Shown one piece after another: positions 10,921-22,906 of a stretch of DNA of 64,000 nt. The stretch is from contig CM035165.1 of the NCBI GenBank assembly GCA_020205615.1, forward strand, positions 30,291,544 to 30,355,543, given 5' to 3'. Under the pieces are notes generated by a model. The model ran no database searches and was not told the DNA's origin. It worked only from the letters and a program-made list of their open reading frames with translations. The stretch is from Panax quinquefolius (Eukaryota > Streptophyta > Magnoliopsida > Apiales > Araliaceae). Within the stretch, counting starts at the first letter, position 1, and every line of letters starts with the position of its first letter. The translations under genes and the position numbers were made by a program.

Positions 10921-12430
10921 GAAATTTCGTCCTCGAAATTGACGTGACGTATACTGTGTTTGAAAAGGTGAGGATACCTCGCTTTCATTTCCGTTTCCAA
11001 TTCGAGTCATTTCTCTCATAGCATGATTCCTCCACAAAACTTTAACTTGTGGTATGACCTTTTTAGCGTAGGACATGCTCCTTCCTATCCAAGATCTTGA
11101 CAGTACCTCCTCATAACGTTAAGTCTTCTGGCTATTTCGTCCGGTTCTAATTCTATAACGTGGTTCGGGTCTTTCACATATTTACGGCACGGATATATGA
11201 AACATATTATGAACACGAGACATACTTGGAGGTAACGCAAGTCTATAGGCTACATTTCCTACTCGGTCAAGAATTTGAAATGGACCAATAAATCGTGGAT
11301 TGAGCTTTCCTCTCTTCCCAAATCTTGTAACTCCCTTCCATGGAGCAACTTCGCAACAATACATGATCCCCACACTAAATTCCACGTCTTTTCGATGAAG
11401 ATCCTCATAACTCTTTTGTCGATCTTGTCTGGTTTGTATCGTTGTCGAATCATTTGAATCTTTTCGGTGAGTCATACGTCTTAACTTCGGGTCCCAACAA
11501 TGTTGCTTCACCCACCTCATCCCAACATATTGGAGAAACGACATTTTCATCCATATAATGCTTGAATGGAGCCACACCTATACTTGCTGATAAGCTGTTG
11601 TTGTAGGAGAATTCCACCAATGGTAAATACTTATCCTAATCGCCCTTGAAGTCTAGGACACACAGTCTTAATAAATCTTCAAGAGTTTGAATAGTCCTTT
11701 CGATTGTCCGTCTGCTTTGAGGATGGTATCTTAAAATCCCAGATCGTAAATCCGTGCCCATAGCTTTTTGCAAGCTAACCCAAAATCTTGAAGTGAATCT
11801 TGGGTCACGATCCGAAACTATGGATACTGAGGCGTGCCATGCAACCTCACAATCTCATTCACGTATATACTAGCAAGAAGACGTTCAGTGAATAAGTCTC
11901 CGTGTCGGCAAGAAATGAAAGCGGACTTGGTTAATCTATCAACAATAACCCAAATAGCATTGATGCCTGAGAGAAACCGTAGGAAGACCCGTGAACGAAA
12001 TCCATGGTAATGTGTTCCTACTTCCATTTCGAATCTCAAGTGGTTGCAACGGACCCTTAGGTACCGGATGCTCGCCTTTACACGTTGACAAGTTAAACAC
12101 ATTGAGATAAACTTTGCAACTCTCTCTCTTCATATTGTTCCACCAAAATGTATGTCAAGATCATGATACATTTTAGTACTTCCAGGATGGATTGCAAAAT
12201 GGTGTATTGTGTGCCTCCATCATAATCTTGTACTTCAAATCGAGTCGTTAGGAAACACAAAGTCTAGAGTGGACTCAAGTATTCCTTCTTCATCAATTCT
12301 CTCTTAGGAATAGCTCCTTCTTGTACTTTTTCTTCATACGCATCAGTTCCGGCCTGGGCTTGAGCAACCTTAACTTTTTCTATTAAAGTTGGCTCTATCG
12401 TATACTTGACATCATCGCACTCATTCCTGC
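10921..12430 (-). pseudogene. Integrase with chromodomain remnant, block C first unit
   Basis: On the minus strand the order is HHCC zinc finger (near 12160-12080, MKRE followed by CLTCQR), a catalytic core with MDF and VIVDRLTKSA blocks (12010-11940), and a C-terminal GPF region with KRGKLNPRFIGPFQILDRVG (ORF 11577-11182). A chromodomain tail with KVLWRNHA and KMKARYPHLF-like blocks follows (11076-10925). Chromodomains of this clade bind histone marks and steer insertion. At least four frame changes break it. The N-terminus is taken from homology, as no single start exists inside a polyprotein. Confidence 0.87.
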
Positions 12431-12439
12431 ATATGATCT

Positions 12440-12830
12440 TCTACTCAACGCGTCGGCTACCACGTTCACTTTTCCGGGATGGTATTGAATAATAGTGTGG
12501 TCGTAGTCTTTCAATAGCTCGAGCCAACGTCATTTGCCGCATGTTGAGTTCTTTTGAGTGAAGAAATATTTAAGGCTTTTATAGTGCGAATATATCTCCA
12601 CTTTCTCCCCATATAGATAGTGCCTCCATATCTTTAGTAGCGAAAACGATTGCACGCTAACTCTAGATCATGGTAGGATAATTCCTCTCATACTCTTTAA
12701 GTTGTCATGTAGGCATAGGCTATGACTTTCCCACGTTGCATGAGAACACATCCTAACCTTTGCTGAAGCATCGGCAGATAACAAATCCATCCGAACGGAT
12801 GGTATTGTTAGAAACAGTCTAAAATAAGTC
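12440..12830 (-). pseudogene. RNase H remnant, block C first unit
   Basis: It is collinear with the RNase H of element A (817-1180) at the nucleotide level, including the region coding the conserved [12 protein letters not shown] and [13 protein letters not shown] blocks. It has more indels and no open frame longer than 60 codons. It is recognised by position between RT and integrase and by homology within the window. Confidence 0.75.
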
Positions 12831-12839
12831 TCCTCTTAA

Positions 12840-13560
12840 GCTCTTGGAAACTCTTCTCGCATTCTTCGCTCCAAAGCAATTTTGTATCCTTCCGAGTTAA
12901 ATTTGAGTTAATGGAGTAGCGATTCGAGAAAACCCTTCCACGAATCTCCGATAATAACCAAATTAAGCCCAAAAGCTACGTGCTTGATCATGGAAACTTG
13001 GTTGCTCCAACTTTGTATTGCTTCAATCTTCGTCGGATCAACAGATACTCCATGTTTTAACACCGCGTGCCCAAGGAATGCTACTTCCTCAAGCCGAACT
13101 CAGCATTTCTTCAATTTGGCATATAGTTTGTTTTCACGAAGCCTTTGGAGTACCACTTCAAATGGTGCTCATGATCTTCACGACTTTTGGAATATATAAG
13201 GATGTCATCAATAAAGACAACAACGAATCGATCCAAATATTCCTTGAATACTCGGTTCATCATATCCATGAAAGTCGCAGGAGCATTAGTCAATCCGAAA
13301 GACATGACTAAGAATTCATAATGCCCATACCTAGTTCTAAAGGCGCTTTTTGAATATCCTCGATTCTAATCTTGGTGATGATATCCGGAACGAAGATCGA
13401 TTTTGAAAAGAATTGTGCCCTTTGCAATCGGGTCAAACAAGTCATCAATACGAGGTAGAGGATACCTATTCTTGATGGTGACATGGTTCAATTCAGATGG
13501 TCAATACTGAAAGTCGCATACTCCCCGTCTTTCTTCTTTACTGAATAAAACAGAGCACCC
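12840..13560 (-). pseudogene. Reverse transcriptase remnant, block C first unit
   Basis: The open piece 13305-13111 carries [20 protein letters not shown], the catalytic FIDDILIYS and the SREDHEHHL helix of Ty3/gypsy RT. Upstream towards 13560 the [12 protein letters not shown] and DLRSGYHQ-like regions can be traced with frame changes. Unlike element A, the RT N-terminal half is not deleted here. RT copies the element RNA into DNA. The frame is broken by several 1-2 base indels. Confidence 0.85.
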
Positions 13561-13579
13561 TGAGGAGATGTACTTAGGG

Positions 13580-14340
13580 CGAATGAAACCGATGTCCAAC
13601 AATTCCTCGTAGTTGGACCTTTAACTCTGAAGTTCAATAGGAGCCATTCGATATGGGGTTTTAGAAATGGGCTTTGTACGGGAGTTCAAGATCAATAAAG
13701 AATTCAACTTCATATTTACGGGGGGTAGACCAGGGAAGTTCTTGGAAATCGTCGGAAAGTCGATAACAACGGAATATTATTCAAATTTGGCGTGTCTTTA
13801 TTCAAATCCATAACATGGGCTAAGAAAGCTTGACATTCGTTTTCAATAAGCGAATAGCTTTATGATTAGATATGACGTGATTGATTTTAATGGTTTAGTT
13901 GCTTGAATTAATAACAACGGGTTGGTTAGGAATATGAAAACTAACAACCTTACGAAAAACAATCAATTTTGGCATGATGAGTAGTTAACCAATCAATCCC
14001 TAAAATCACATCAAAAGCAAGTATCTTTAAAGAGATAAGGTCACGGGTAAGGTAATGGTGCCAACTTGAATCAAACAAGATTTATAAGCGATTGGATGTG
14101 ATGAAAGTTTCTCCTAACGGAGTTTCCACAGATAGGTCAAAGTCTAATTTCTCTCGGAGTCAAGTTTAAGCGTTGAGCACATGCGGAGAGAGATAAATGA
14201 ATGGGTATGCACGGTGTCAGTAAGGTATAAACTTCGCAAGAATTTATAAATAGCTTACCCGTGATCACCTCGTTTGGGTTCCTCGCATTATGACCATGAA
14301 TAACAAACGCTCTTCCGGAATCGTTGACTTTGACTTTTCC
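13580..14340 (-). pseudogene. Protease and linker remnant, block C first unit
   Basis: This is homologous to the protease region of element A at the nucleotide level: the GIDWLTTHHAKID-like coding block lies near 13990-13960 and the SFI-TLFDTGS region near 14230-14190. It is badly frame-broken, and the active-site triad cannot be read without gaps. It is placed by synteny between nucleocapsid and RT. Confidence 0.7.
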
Positions 14341-14344
14341 GGGA

Positions 14345-14771
14345 CGATCTTTTGAGTCACCACCGTCCGGCTGAACTAGGTTTCGCTTCTGTATAATCTC
14401 GAAAGCGATATGTCCTTCCTTTCCACAATTATAGCATACCTTGAATCATTTGTTGTGGGCGGGTTTGGTGATATGTCCTCTTTCCTGCATTTATAGCATA
14501 TAATGGTGGTCGTTCTCTCCCTTAGAACCCGATTCTTCGCCTTTATCGTCGTCTTCACATGGTCATTGTTAAATCTCCTCTTTTTAAATCTCCTCCCGAC
14601 TCGCTTCTTCTATTTTCATGGCCATGATTATTACCAGAGTGGTTACCATTTTGTCCATCTGCTTCTTTCTCCATTTGGTTATCATTATTACGTTGGATCG
14701 CTATCTGCAGTGCGATCCTCGGTTGTGGGTCCTCAATGACCGTACTCGTTATCTCGCTTTCTAATAATAGT
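14345..14771 (-). pseudogene. Gag nucleocapsid remnant, block C first unit (capsid missing)
   Basis: The minus strand retains the basic linker and one recognisable zinc-knuckle start, CYKCRKEDISPNP, plus a degraded second knuckle (ORF 14558-14376). The capsid coding region, the gag start and the PBS that should follow are absent. At about 14772 the sequence jumps into an LTR of the same subfamily. GGTGTAAAATTCAAGAATG-like wording at the junction suggests recombination at short homology. Confidence 0.78.
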
Positions 14772-16631
14772 GGTGTAAAATTCAAGAATGATCAAAACAT
14801 GGATCTGATCAAAGCTAGTATCCGAATAGATATTTTGGACAAAAGAAGAAATTTCATTTTTCTAATTGAATAGTGCCGTATATCGTGAATAGTAACTCAG
14901 AACACCAAAAGATAGAAATTCCACAAAAAAACATCTTCACACTTCATAGAATAGTACTAAATGAATAAGAACTCGTGAATAGTAACTCATGAATAGTAAC
15001 TCGTGAATAGTAACTCGTGAATAAGTAACCTCGGCATGAAAAGTTCCAAATTTGATAAAAAATTTTAACCAATATTTCAAAGATAATGATATTGAAGAAA
15101 TAATATCATTTGAGAAGAAAATAACATCCCTTACCTCGAAAGATTAAGACTTAAATTTAATATCGAATTATAGTCTTTGAAGGAACTTTGCGAACCGCCT
15201 AACAATACTCAAAGTATACTCAAAATACTCACAAGAATACGCTCGATAATATAGAGAGAAAACTTGATTTACGGTGTGATTTTCAATTCTAACCTAAGCA
15301 CCCTATTTATAGGAAAATCTTTAGAACACAAAAGCAGAAAATTTAATATAATATTAATATATATATTAAGATTTCTACGCCCACCTTCCTAGATCTGATC
15401 TCAGCTCATTATGCACATGTTGTAGCCCACAAAACAAACAAAAACGTTTTTATTATTTAAAATATTTTAAACTTCCAAAAATCAATTATTTGAGCTTGAA
15501 CTTCAATAATTCATAATAAATATCCTTCTATCGAGAAAATTGAATCTCATGAGTTTTTATAGGAAATTCAATTCTCTACAACTTTGCGTAAAAAAGTTTT
15601 TCCAAATTCAAAATGAAATTAACTTGAAATCCACAAACGGGGAATTTTACAGTTATAATCAAATTTCAATAAATAAATAGGGTCCATTGACATATTTAAC
15701 ATGTTTTAAACATTTATTGCAACAAAAATACTCTTCTCCTCGTATACTCATATATCCCACATTCGTTATAAAAATATCACCATTATTATATTATTAAAAT
15801 ATAATAATATATTTAAAAGAATTATTTTATCGGAAAAGATAAAATTTCAATTTTCAACAATTGTCACATTAAAATTTTTCTCCATCTATATCCACATAAA
15901 ATCAATATTTTCCACATCATATGAATCAATAATTAATTATTCACAAATAATATTACAGAATCACAATATTGTCAACCGTAGTTCCTGGAAGAGAGGGCTT
16001 TCCGATAAAATTTCTTCTTCTTGGCGGCATTGATTAGGTGACCAAACCTCTCCTTAAGCGAGAACTTTCTAGACATTGCTAATAATGTTATCTAATAATA
16101 TTATTCGAGATAATATGAATTATTGCTTCGATAATGAAAAATCTTGTGTAATGACAATTATTGAAACAACAATGAATATAAAATATCAACGCAGAATTAT
16201 TAACTCGATAAAATCTTTGAATAGTAATTCAGTAACCATTATTGAGTAGTGCCTTCTTCACGTAAGAATCAACAATTGGTGCAATACTGGTGTAATCTAC
16301 GTGTTTTAACCACCGGTATTTTAACAATGATAATGCTTAACAACTCTGTGAATTATTTTTAAACCACTTATATTTGTCGTTTCTTCATCCAATCGCTTTC
16401 GCTTATGGGGCCCACACATGGTCGCGTCGTCGAATATTCCCAAACAAAGTCTGAATATTCCACGACCAAACGAATATTCCCCACAACAATGAATATTTTA
16501 TAACCACTTGCTTATTTTGAAGTATTTGCGTATTTTACCCCTAACTATCCACATTAATCACATCAACCCTTACTATTTCAAAATAATAAATAGAAAATTA
16601 AATTTCATTAATAATAAGTTGGGGTCTTACA
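14772..16631 (-). repeat. LTR lacking its first 850 bp, middle of block C
   Basis: This is collinear with 9020-10906 over its whole length, with the same TATA position (15303-15312), the same GAATAGTAACTC array (14870-15030) and the same terminus GGGGTCTTACA at 16631. A polypurine tract follows directly at 16632-16643, so this piece acts as the 3' LTR of the second unit. Confidence 0.9.
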
Positions 16632-18190
16632 ACCTCCCTCCTTATGAAATTTCGTCCTCGAAATTGACGTGACGTGCACAGTGTTTGAAAAGTGAGGATA
16701 CCTCGCTTTCATTTTAATTTCAATTCCCGTGTCATTTCCTCTATAGCATGATTCCTCCACAAAACTTTAACTTGTGGTATGACCTTTCTTGGCGTGGGAC
16801 ATGCTCCTTCCTATCCAAGATCTTGGCAGTACCTCCTCATCGTTAAGTCTTCTACTATTTTATTCCGGATTCTAATTCTATAACGTGGTTCGGGTCTTTC
16901 ACATATTTAAGTGCATGAGATATGTGAAACATATTATGAACACAGACATACTTGGAGAATAACTTATGTCTATAGGCTACATTTCCTACTAAGGTCAAGA
17001 ATTTGAAATGGACCAATAAATCGTGGATTGAGCTTTCCTCTCTTCCCAAATCTTGTAACTCTCCTTCCATGGAGCAACTCATGACAATCGCGATCCCCTA
17101 CACTAAATTCCACGTCCTTTCGATGAAGATCCGCATAACTCTTTTGTCGATCTTGTGCCGCTTTGTATCGTTGTCGAATCATTTGAATCTTTTCTTGAGT
17201 CATACGTCTTAACTTTCGGGTCCCAACAATGTTGCTTCACCCACCTCATCCCAACATATTGGAGAACGACATTTTCGTCCATATAATGCTTGAATGGAGC
17301 CACACCTATACTTGCCAGGATAACTGTTGTTGTAGGAGAATTCCACCAATGGTAAATACTTATCCCAACCGCCCTTAAAGTCTAGGACACGTAGTCTTAA
17401 TAAATCTTCAAGAGTTTGAATAGTCCTTTACGATTGTCCGCTTCGTTTGAGGATGGTATCTTACCGAATCAATAAATGAACTGCGCCCATAGCTTTTTGC
17501 AAGCTAACCCAAAATCTTGAAGTGAATCTTGGGTCACGATCCAAAACTATGGATACGGGCATGCCATACAACCTCACAATCTCATTCACGTCACATACTA
17601 GCAAAGACGTTCAAGTGAATAAGTCTCCGTGTCGGCAAGAAATGAGCAAACTTGGTTAATCTATCAATAATAACCCAAATAGCATTGATGCCACGAGAAA
17701 CCGTAGGAAGACCATAATTAAATCCATGGTAATGTGTTCCCACTTCCATTTCGGAATCTCAGTGGTTGCAACGGACCCTTAGGTACCGGATGTTCGCTTT
17801 TTACACGTTAATGAGTTAAACACATTGAGATAAACTTTGCAATCTCTCTCTCATATTGTTCCACCAAAATGTATGTAGAAGATCACGATACATTTTAGTA
17901 CTTCCAGGATGGATTGCAAATGGTGTATTGTGTGCCTCCATCATAATCTTGTACTTCAAATCGAGTCGTTAGAACACAAAGTCTAGAGTGGACTCAAAGT
18001 ATTCCTTCTTCATCAATTCTCGCTTAGGAATAGCTCCTTCTTGTACTTTCTTCTTCATACGCATCATTTCCGGGTTGGTGGCTTGAGCGACCTTAACTTT
18101 TCTATTAAAGTTGGCTCTGTCGTATATCTTGACATCATCGCTTTTCGTTCCTGCATATGATCTTCTACTCAACGCGTCATTATTACCACG
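16632..18190 (-). pseudogene. Polypurine tract and integrase-only pol, block C second unit
   Basis: After the tract (16632-16643) the chromodomain tail, GPF region (KRGKLNPRFIGPFQILD, ORF 17203-16970), catalytic core and HHCC finger follow in order. They run into the RNase H-integrase spacer, which reads SRRSYAGTK and KKEYFESTLDF (ORF 18172-17969). RNase H, RT, protease and gag are absent. Near 18190 the sequence switches to LTR. It is close in sequence to 10907-12480, including shared indels. Confidence 0.85.
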
Positions 18191-18193
18191 TTC

Positions 18194-18828
18194 GGCTTTC
18201 CAATAAGAATTTCTTCTTCTTGCGCAAGCAATTAGGTGACCAAACCTCTCCTTAGACAGAACTTTCTAGACATTGCCAATAATGTTATCTAATAATATTA
18301 TTCGGATAATATGAATTATTGCTTCGATAATGAAAATCTTTGTGTAATGACAATTATTGAAACAACAACAATATAAAATATCAATGCGACAATTATTAAC
18401 TCAATAAAATCTTGAATAAAGAATTACGTAACCATTATTGAGTAGTGCCTTCTACGTGAAGAATCAACAATTGGTGCAATCTGGTGTCTTCTTGTGTTTT
18501 AACCACCCAGGTATTTTAACAAAGATGATAATGTGAATAACTTCTGCCTTATTATTTTTAAACCACTTATATTTATGCGTTTCTTCATCCAATCGCTTTT
18601 TTCAGTTATGGGGCCACACATGGCCATTTAGCCGCGTCGCGAATATTCCCCGAAAAGATTTAATATTCCATGACCAAACGAATATTCCCCAACAACAATG
18701 AATATTTTATAACCACTTGCTTATTTTGAAGTATTTATATTTTACCCTAACTATCCACATTAATCACATCAACCCTTACTATTTCAAAATAATAAATGAA
18801 AATTAAATTTCATTAATAATAAGTTGGG

Positions 18829-18830
<2 letters not shown>
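18194..18830 (-). repeat. Terminal 640 bp of an LTR, right end of block C
   Basis: It is homologous to 10259-10896. It starts at a GGCTTTCC motif shared with the pol sequence it joins and ends AAGTTGGGA, eight bases short of the canonical terminus, where a (TA)n tract begins. Confidence 0.85.

Positions 18831-18878
<48 letters not shown>
18831..18878. repeat. (TA)n tract at right edge of block C
   Basis: A near-perfect TA run. Together with 8151-8178 it brackets the compound block and marks the likely insertion target. Confidence 0.9.
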
Positions 18879-18880
<2 letters not shown>

Positions 18881-19685
18881 ATAGAAAAGGTAAGCCATCG
18901 TTAAGGATAACATCCAACAATATATCAAGTATGATAGTTTGAAAATATAATAATTTTACACCTTATAAAGTGTAATATCTAGTCTAACATTTTTTATTTC
19001 AATAATACTACAAACATAAATTATTCTATAAATATTTTACAAATTGTTGATGTGACATACTCCACCTCAATATATTGATCAACAAATTGCTTCAATATAG
19101 TCTTTAGCCCAACATAAAAAATTGAGATGGAGTATCTTGCATCACAGTTGGTTCAGAAATTTTTTATAAAATAATTTGTCAGTACCATTATTCTTCTCTC
19201 TTTTTTTTGGCTTAAACAATACCCCCCGAACCTTAGAATCTTAGTTTCACAAACCTAATTTAAAGAGTTATAATTTAGGGCCATTATTTTAAAAATGAAC
19301 AAAATTAGTATGTCTTTTTAAAACTAAATACCAACTAGGGATACTCGCAATAAAACTTGTTTTGACCCAAAATCACATTATAATTTTAAAGTAAAATAGC
19401 ATGTAGTATCATAGCAAATACTTTCACATTAAATTTTGCTATTCAATTTGAAAGAAATTTATTACACAAATTGTGATATGATTCATTTGCATTAAAGCAA
19501 TTATACTATATCCGGGAGATTAATGCCTGAAACACCTGGAACGAAGAAATGCATAAAATGGAATAAGTGCTCATAAATTTAGTAGAAGAAGTATTGTATG
19601 CCCTTTAATTTTTACCACTTAGTTCTTGGACTGTCATGATGAGTGGCTCCAGTTTCACGTGAATTCCTCTTCAACGTCACATATT

Positions 19686-19734
<49 letters not shown>

Positions 19735-19794
19735 TTATATGAGTCAACCAACAGTATATAGACTGATCATTCGATTATAATAGAAGAATAAGAA
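18879..19794. other. Non-coding AT-rich stretch with a fold-back and a (TA)n tract
   Basis: No open frame of note and no known gene. It contains an imperfect inverted repeat (19018-19178, listed separately) and a (TA)n tract at 19690-19730. The rest shows nothing I can assign. Confidence 0.6.
19018..19178. repeat. Imperfect inverted repeat (fold-back), arms of about 55 bp
   Basis: The left arm 19018-19071 ends in ACTCCACCTCAAT. The right arm 19121-19178 starts ATTGAGATGGAGTAT. By eye the arms pair over about 55 bases at roughly three quarters identity, with a loop of about 49 bases. It could be a decayed MITE or a hairpin RNA source. No flanking duplication was identified. Confidence 0.6.
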
Positions 19795-20960
19795 TAAAAT
19801 TTATTCTAAGTATAACCGAAAATTAAAATATTCTTATTTTCAACATCCGAACTAATAACCGAATTTTGGTAATAACCGAATACCGAATTACAGAATTGTA
19901 AATTCGGTATTTCGGGAAATAACCGAACACTACTATCAAAAATAAAACCCAAAAATGAGAGAGAAGACCCAAACAGAGGAGGCTTTTGTAAGAGAGAAGA
20001 CCGAAGACCCAAGCAGAGGAGGGTTCACCCCAGGCAGCAATTTCCCCAAACTATCTATGAGCTGATTTAGAACAGCGTCTGGTGTTCGACCAAGAATGTG
20101 TCCTTAATTTTACTATATATATACATATGTGTGTGTGTGTGTTTATATTTTATATACACGCATCAACATTCATCAACATTCCAAAATTATGTTTCAATTA
20201 TCTTTTGAATATCACAAAATTCTTACCAAAAACATGGGAAAGAGGTAGTAGTAATTCAACAAATCCCACTAGAGATGGTATCAGGCCAAGCAAAATACAC
20301 ATAACACATAAAACCATATGAACACACAAAGACGGAGTTACCATATTTATAAGTTTATATAAGAAGCAAGAAACATAGCAACCGATTATGTACATAAATC
20401 AATATAAGTAAAGTAATCATCATTTACACGCATCCACTTCCTTTCTTCCTTACTAGTTACTGTTACAGTGCTAAAGAGAGTGATTTGCAAAAGTACAGAT
20501 CTAAGCTGTTACAATTTGGGTACTGTTGCAATTTTGTAATTTAAGAATGGGAAGAAAAAAGAAACAAGATCAAGTCGGTTGAGATATATAGATCGAAATC
20601 GATGGAGATCAGATCTGAGCTGAGACAAGAGAAAGAACTCAGAGAAGATATAAAGAGAGAGGGTAGCAGCTGAGATAAGAGAGAGATCAGAGAAAACATA
20701 AAGATGAGATAAGGCTTAACATAGATAGGCTTAATTCGGTTCGATTAACATGATAAGGGTCAGGCTTAATTTTTTTCAATATCTTATACGGTTATTCGGG
20801 TAGACCGAATTACCCAAAATTGAAATCCGAACTAATAACTGTAAACTGAAAAAAATTCGGATATACCCGAATTATAAAAAATACCCGAATTATTAAAAAA
20901 AATCAGTTAAATTATTTCGGTTGTGTTCGGTTTTTCAGTTATATCCGTTTTTTTCAAATT
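19795..20960. repeat. Segment bounded by CCGAA/TTCGG-rich clusters
   Basis: Left cluster 19815-19935 and right cluster 20735-20960 each hold about six or more CCGAA or TTCGG motifs. Both contain the block ATCCGAACTAATAAC in the same orientation. Between them lie a purine-rich AGAGAGA stretch (20560-20700) and AT-rich DNA. This looks like one non-autonomous repeat or two related ones. The class cannot be set without database comparison. Confidence 0.45.
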
Positions 20961-21039
20961 ACTAATCAGATATCTCCGGTAGCTTTTCAAAATGAAGGGT
21001 GAGTATGAAGATTCAAAGGTGGTGGCGGTGGATATGAAT

Positions 21040-21713
21040 CTTTGGATGATAATAATCAAACCTTCATACCAAAAAATGAACCAAACTTGTCATATCAAAA
21101 GAACTAAACCAACCTCCACACTTTAAATTTTTTTTAGTACATTTGGTTACCAAATCTTGAGATCAAGGTAATGAAACATTCGTACAAAGGTAACAAAACC
21201 TTCATACCAAAGTAACTAATTCACATCCACACTGCAATTTTTTCATAATGCGGTTGGTAGCCAAACCTTGCTGCACTAAGGTAACTAATTCAATTTTATT
21301 AAGTTACCAATTTTGTTTGAATGTGATGCGATTAGGTATGCAACCATTCATACAAAGTAACAATTTTATTATTTATGAGTAACAAAATAGTTATAAAAAA
21401 ATTGAGAACATTAAAAGTTACATCTATTTATTTTAATTTTTTGTAGGGTGAATCTTCTTCTTATTCTCATTGGCATTTTGACATGACGGAGATTCAAGGT
21501 AATGTAGCGGCGGAGTAGTGAGGTGTGTAGCGTTACTATTATTTCAAAGTGTATGTGAGGGAGATGAAGATTTGAATTTGAATATTTAAATTTGAATTAT
21601 TATTTTGAATTCAAATTTATTTTTGTTGTTAAATCAAATATTTGAATTTGAATTATTAATTATGGTAGTTATTTGTCCTCGATTCTAGGTTTTCTTTTAA
21701 TGTGAATTGTACT
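21040..21713. repeat. Dispersed repeat D, copy 2, left part
   Basis: Collinear with 6905-7608. The match stops at TGTGAATTGTACT, where the LTR of element B begins, and resumes at about 35241. Confidence 0.8.
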
Positions 21714-22387
21714 TGTTAACAATAAGATCTTTCTCCACGTCCCAATCACCAAGACGCGTTTGATATCCCTTGCATATTCAACAAGTCAACACTAAAAAGC
21801 TCGATACTTTGGACCATTCGGGGATAACTCCCGTGAGAGTCGATGTCGGCGATCACAAGTTAACAATGGAGGAAAATAATATCTAATGTCCGAGAGAAAG
21901 TAAGAATCGATTGTGTGTGTGTAATATTTTGTTACTTACCTCCTTTTGTGATCCTAGCCCCATCGTACTCGATCCCGATTTATCGTGCCACCCATCACCT
22001 CCCGACACCTTTTTCCCACTCCGGTCATTTCAAAGAAAGTATGTTGCCTACTTCCTCACCGCTACCACTCTTTTGCCACCATGCATCCTTGAGTCCCATC
22101 CTCATTAATGCCATGTGCAAAAGGTGGCGTATACGTAGTAGTCGACTATTATTTGGCATAATGATTCTGGTCAAGTTAGGTTAAGTGGCAATTTGTATAA
22201 TAGGCAATTCGATGACTAAGCCCAATATAATGAAATGACCCAAACGAATGGATCCAACCGAAAGGACCCAATGAAATAATCAAGTAATTAGGCCCAAATC
22301 ATTCTGGACCAATCGGAGACAAAATAACATAATCCAAGGAGGAGCCCATTAAGTCCGCCCCGATAAGGAAAAGGATTACTACCAACA
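21714..22387 (-). repeat. 3' LTR of element B
   Basis: It matches 34569-35240 along its whole length, with scattered substitutions and indels. A polypurine tract (ACTAGGGGGACAA on the minus strand, 22388-22400) abuts it on the internal side, which makes this the 3' LTR of a minus-strand element. Confidence 0.9.
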
Positions 22388-22906
22388 TTGTCCCCCTAGT
22401 CTTTTATTAAGCGGGGTGTTTAATGAAAGACTATAAACATATAGCCCATGATATAACGAATTATGATAAGTCATAAGAGGTCCAAAGTGAAACTCACCAA
22501 AACCCATCAAAATTGGTCCAAATTGATATCAGAAATAGAAATGGAAGGCCCAATAGACATAAGTCCACTCCGGTGAAGATATTTAGACCCAAAATCGGAC
22601 GACACCTCTTCCAATTCACCATCATTCTTTGTGAATTAATTGTGCGCACCTCGATTCTGTGTGTAACCATCGATTATAAAAGATAAACTTTACCAATTCG
22701 GCGGTTTTACACGCTTGATTTGAAATTTGAACCTTTGAGCTTTCTTCTCCTTCCCGAACTTCCTTCTCTGCTTTTCTGAAATCTCAACAATGGTGACCGT
22801 GAACTCTAGCCAAAATTCTCCCTTCGCATAACTCCAGGTTAAGACCATTTCCCCAATCCAAACCCTAACAAAGAGGGTTCGAGTTCAAACCCCAATCTTC
22901 ACTACC

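Larger units (their letters stand above)
8177..18830 (-). mobile_element. Compound chromovirus block C (LTR, pol-gag, part-LTR, part-pol, part-LTR)
   Basis: From left to right on the plus strand: a full LTR (8177-10906), PPT, then IN, RNase H, RT, protease and nucleocapsid to 14771. A jump follows into an LTR from about its position 850 (14772-16631), then a second PPT and IN-only pol to about 18190. A second jump leads into the last 640 bp of an LTR (18194-18830). All parts are in the same (minus) orientation and closely similar. Capsid, PBS and LTR starts are missing at both jumps. Recombination between tandem copies with deletions explains it, and assembly collapse is the alternative. Confidence 0.85.
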
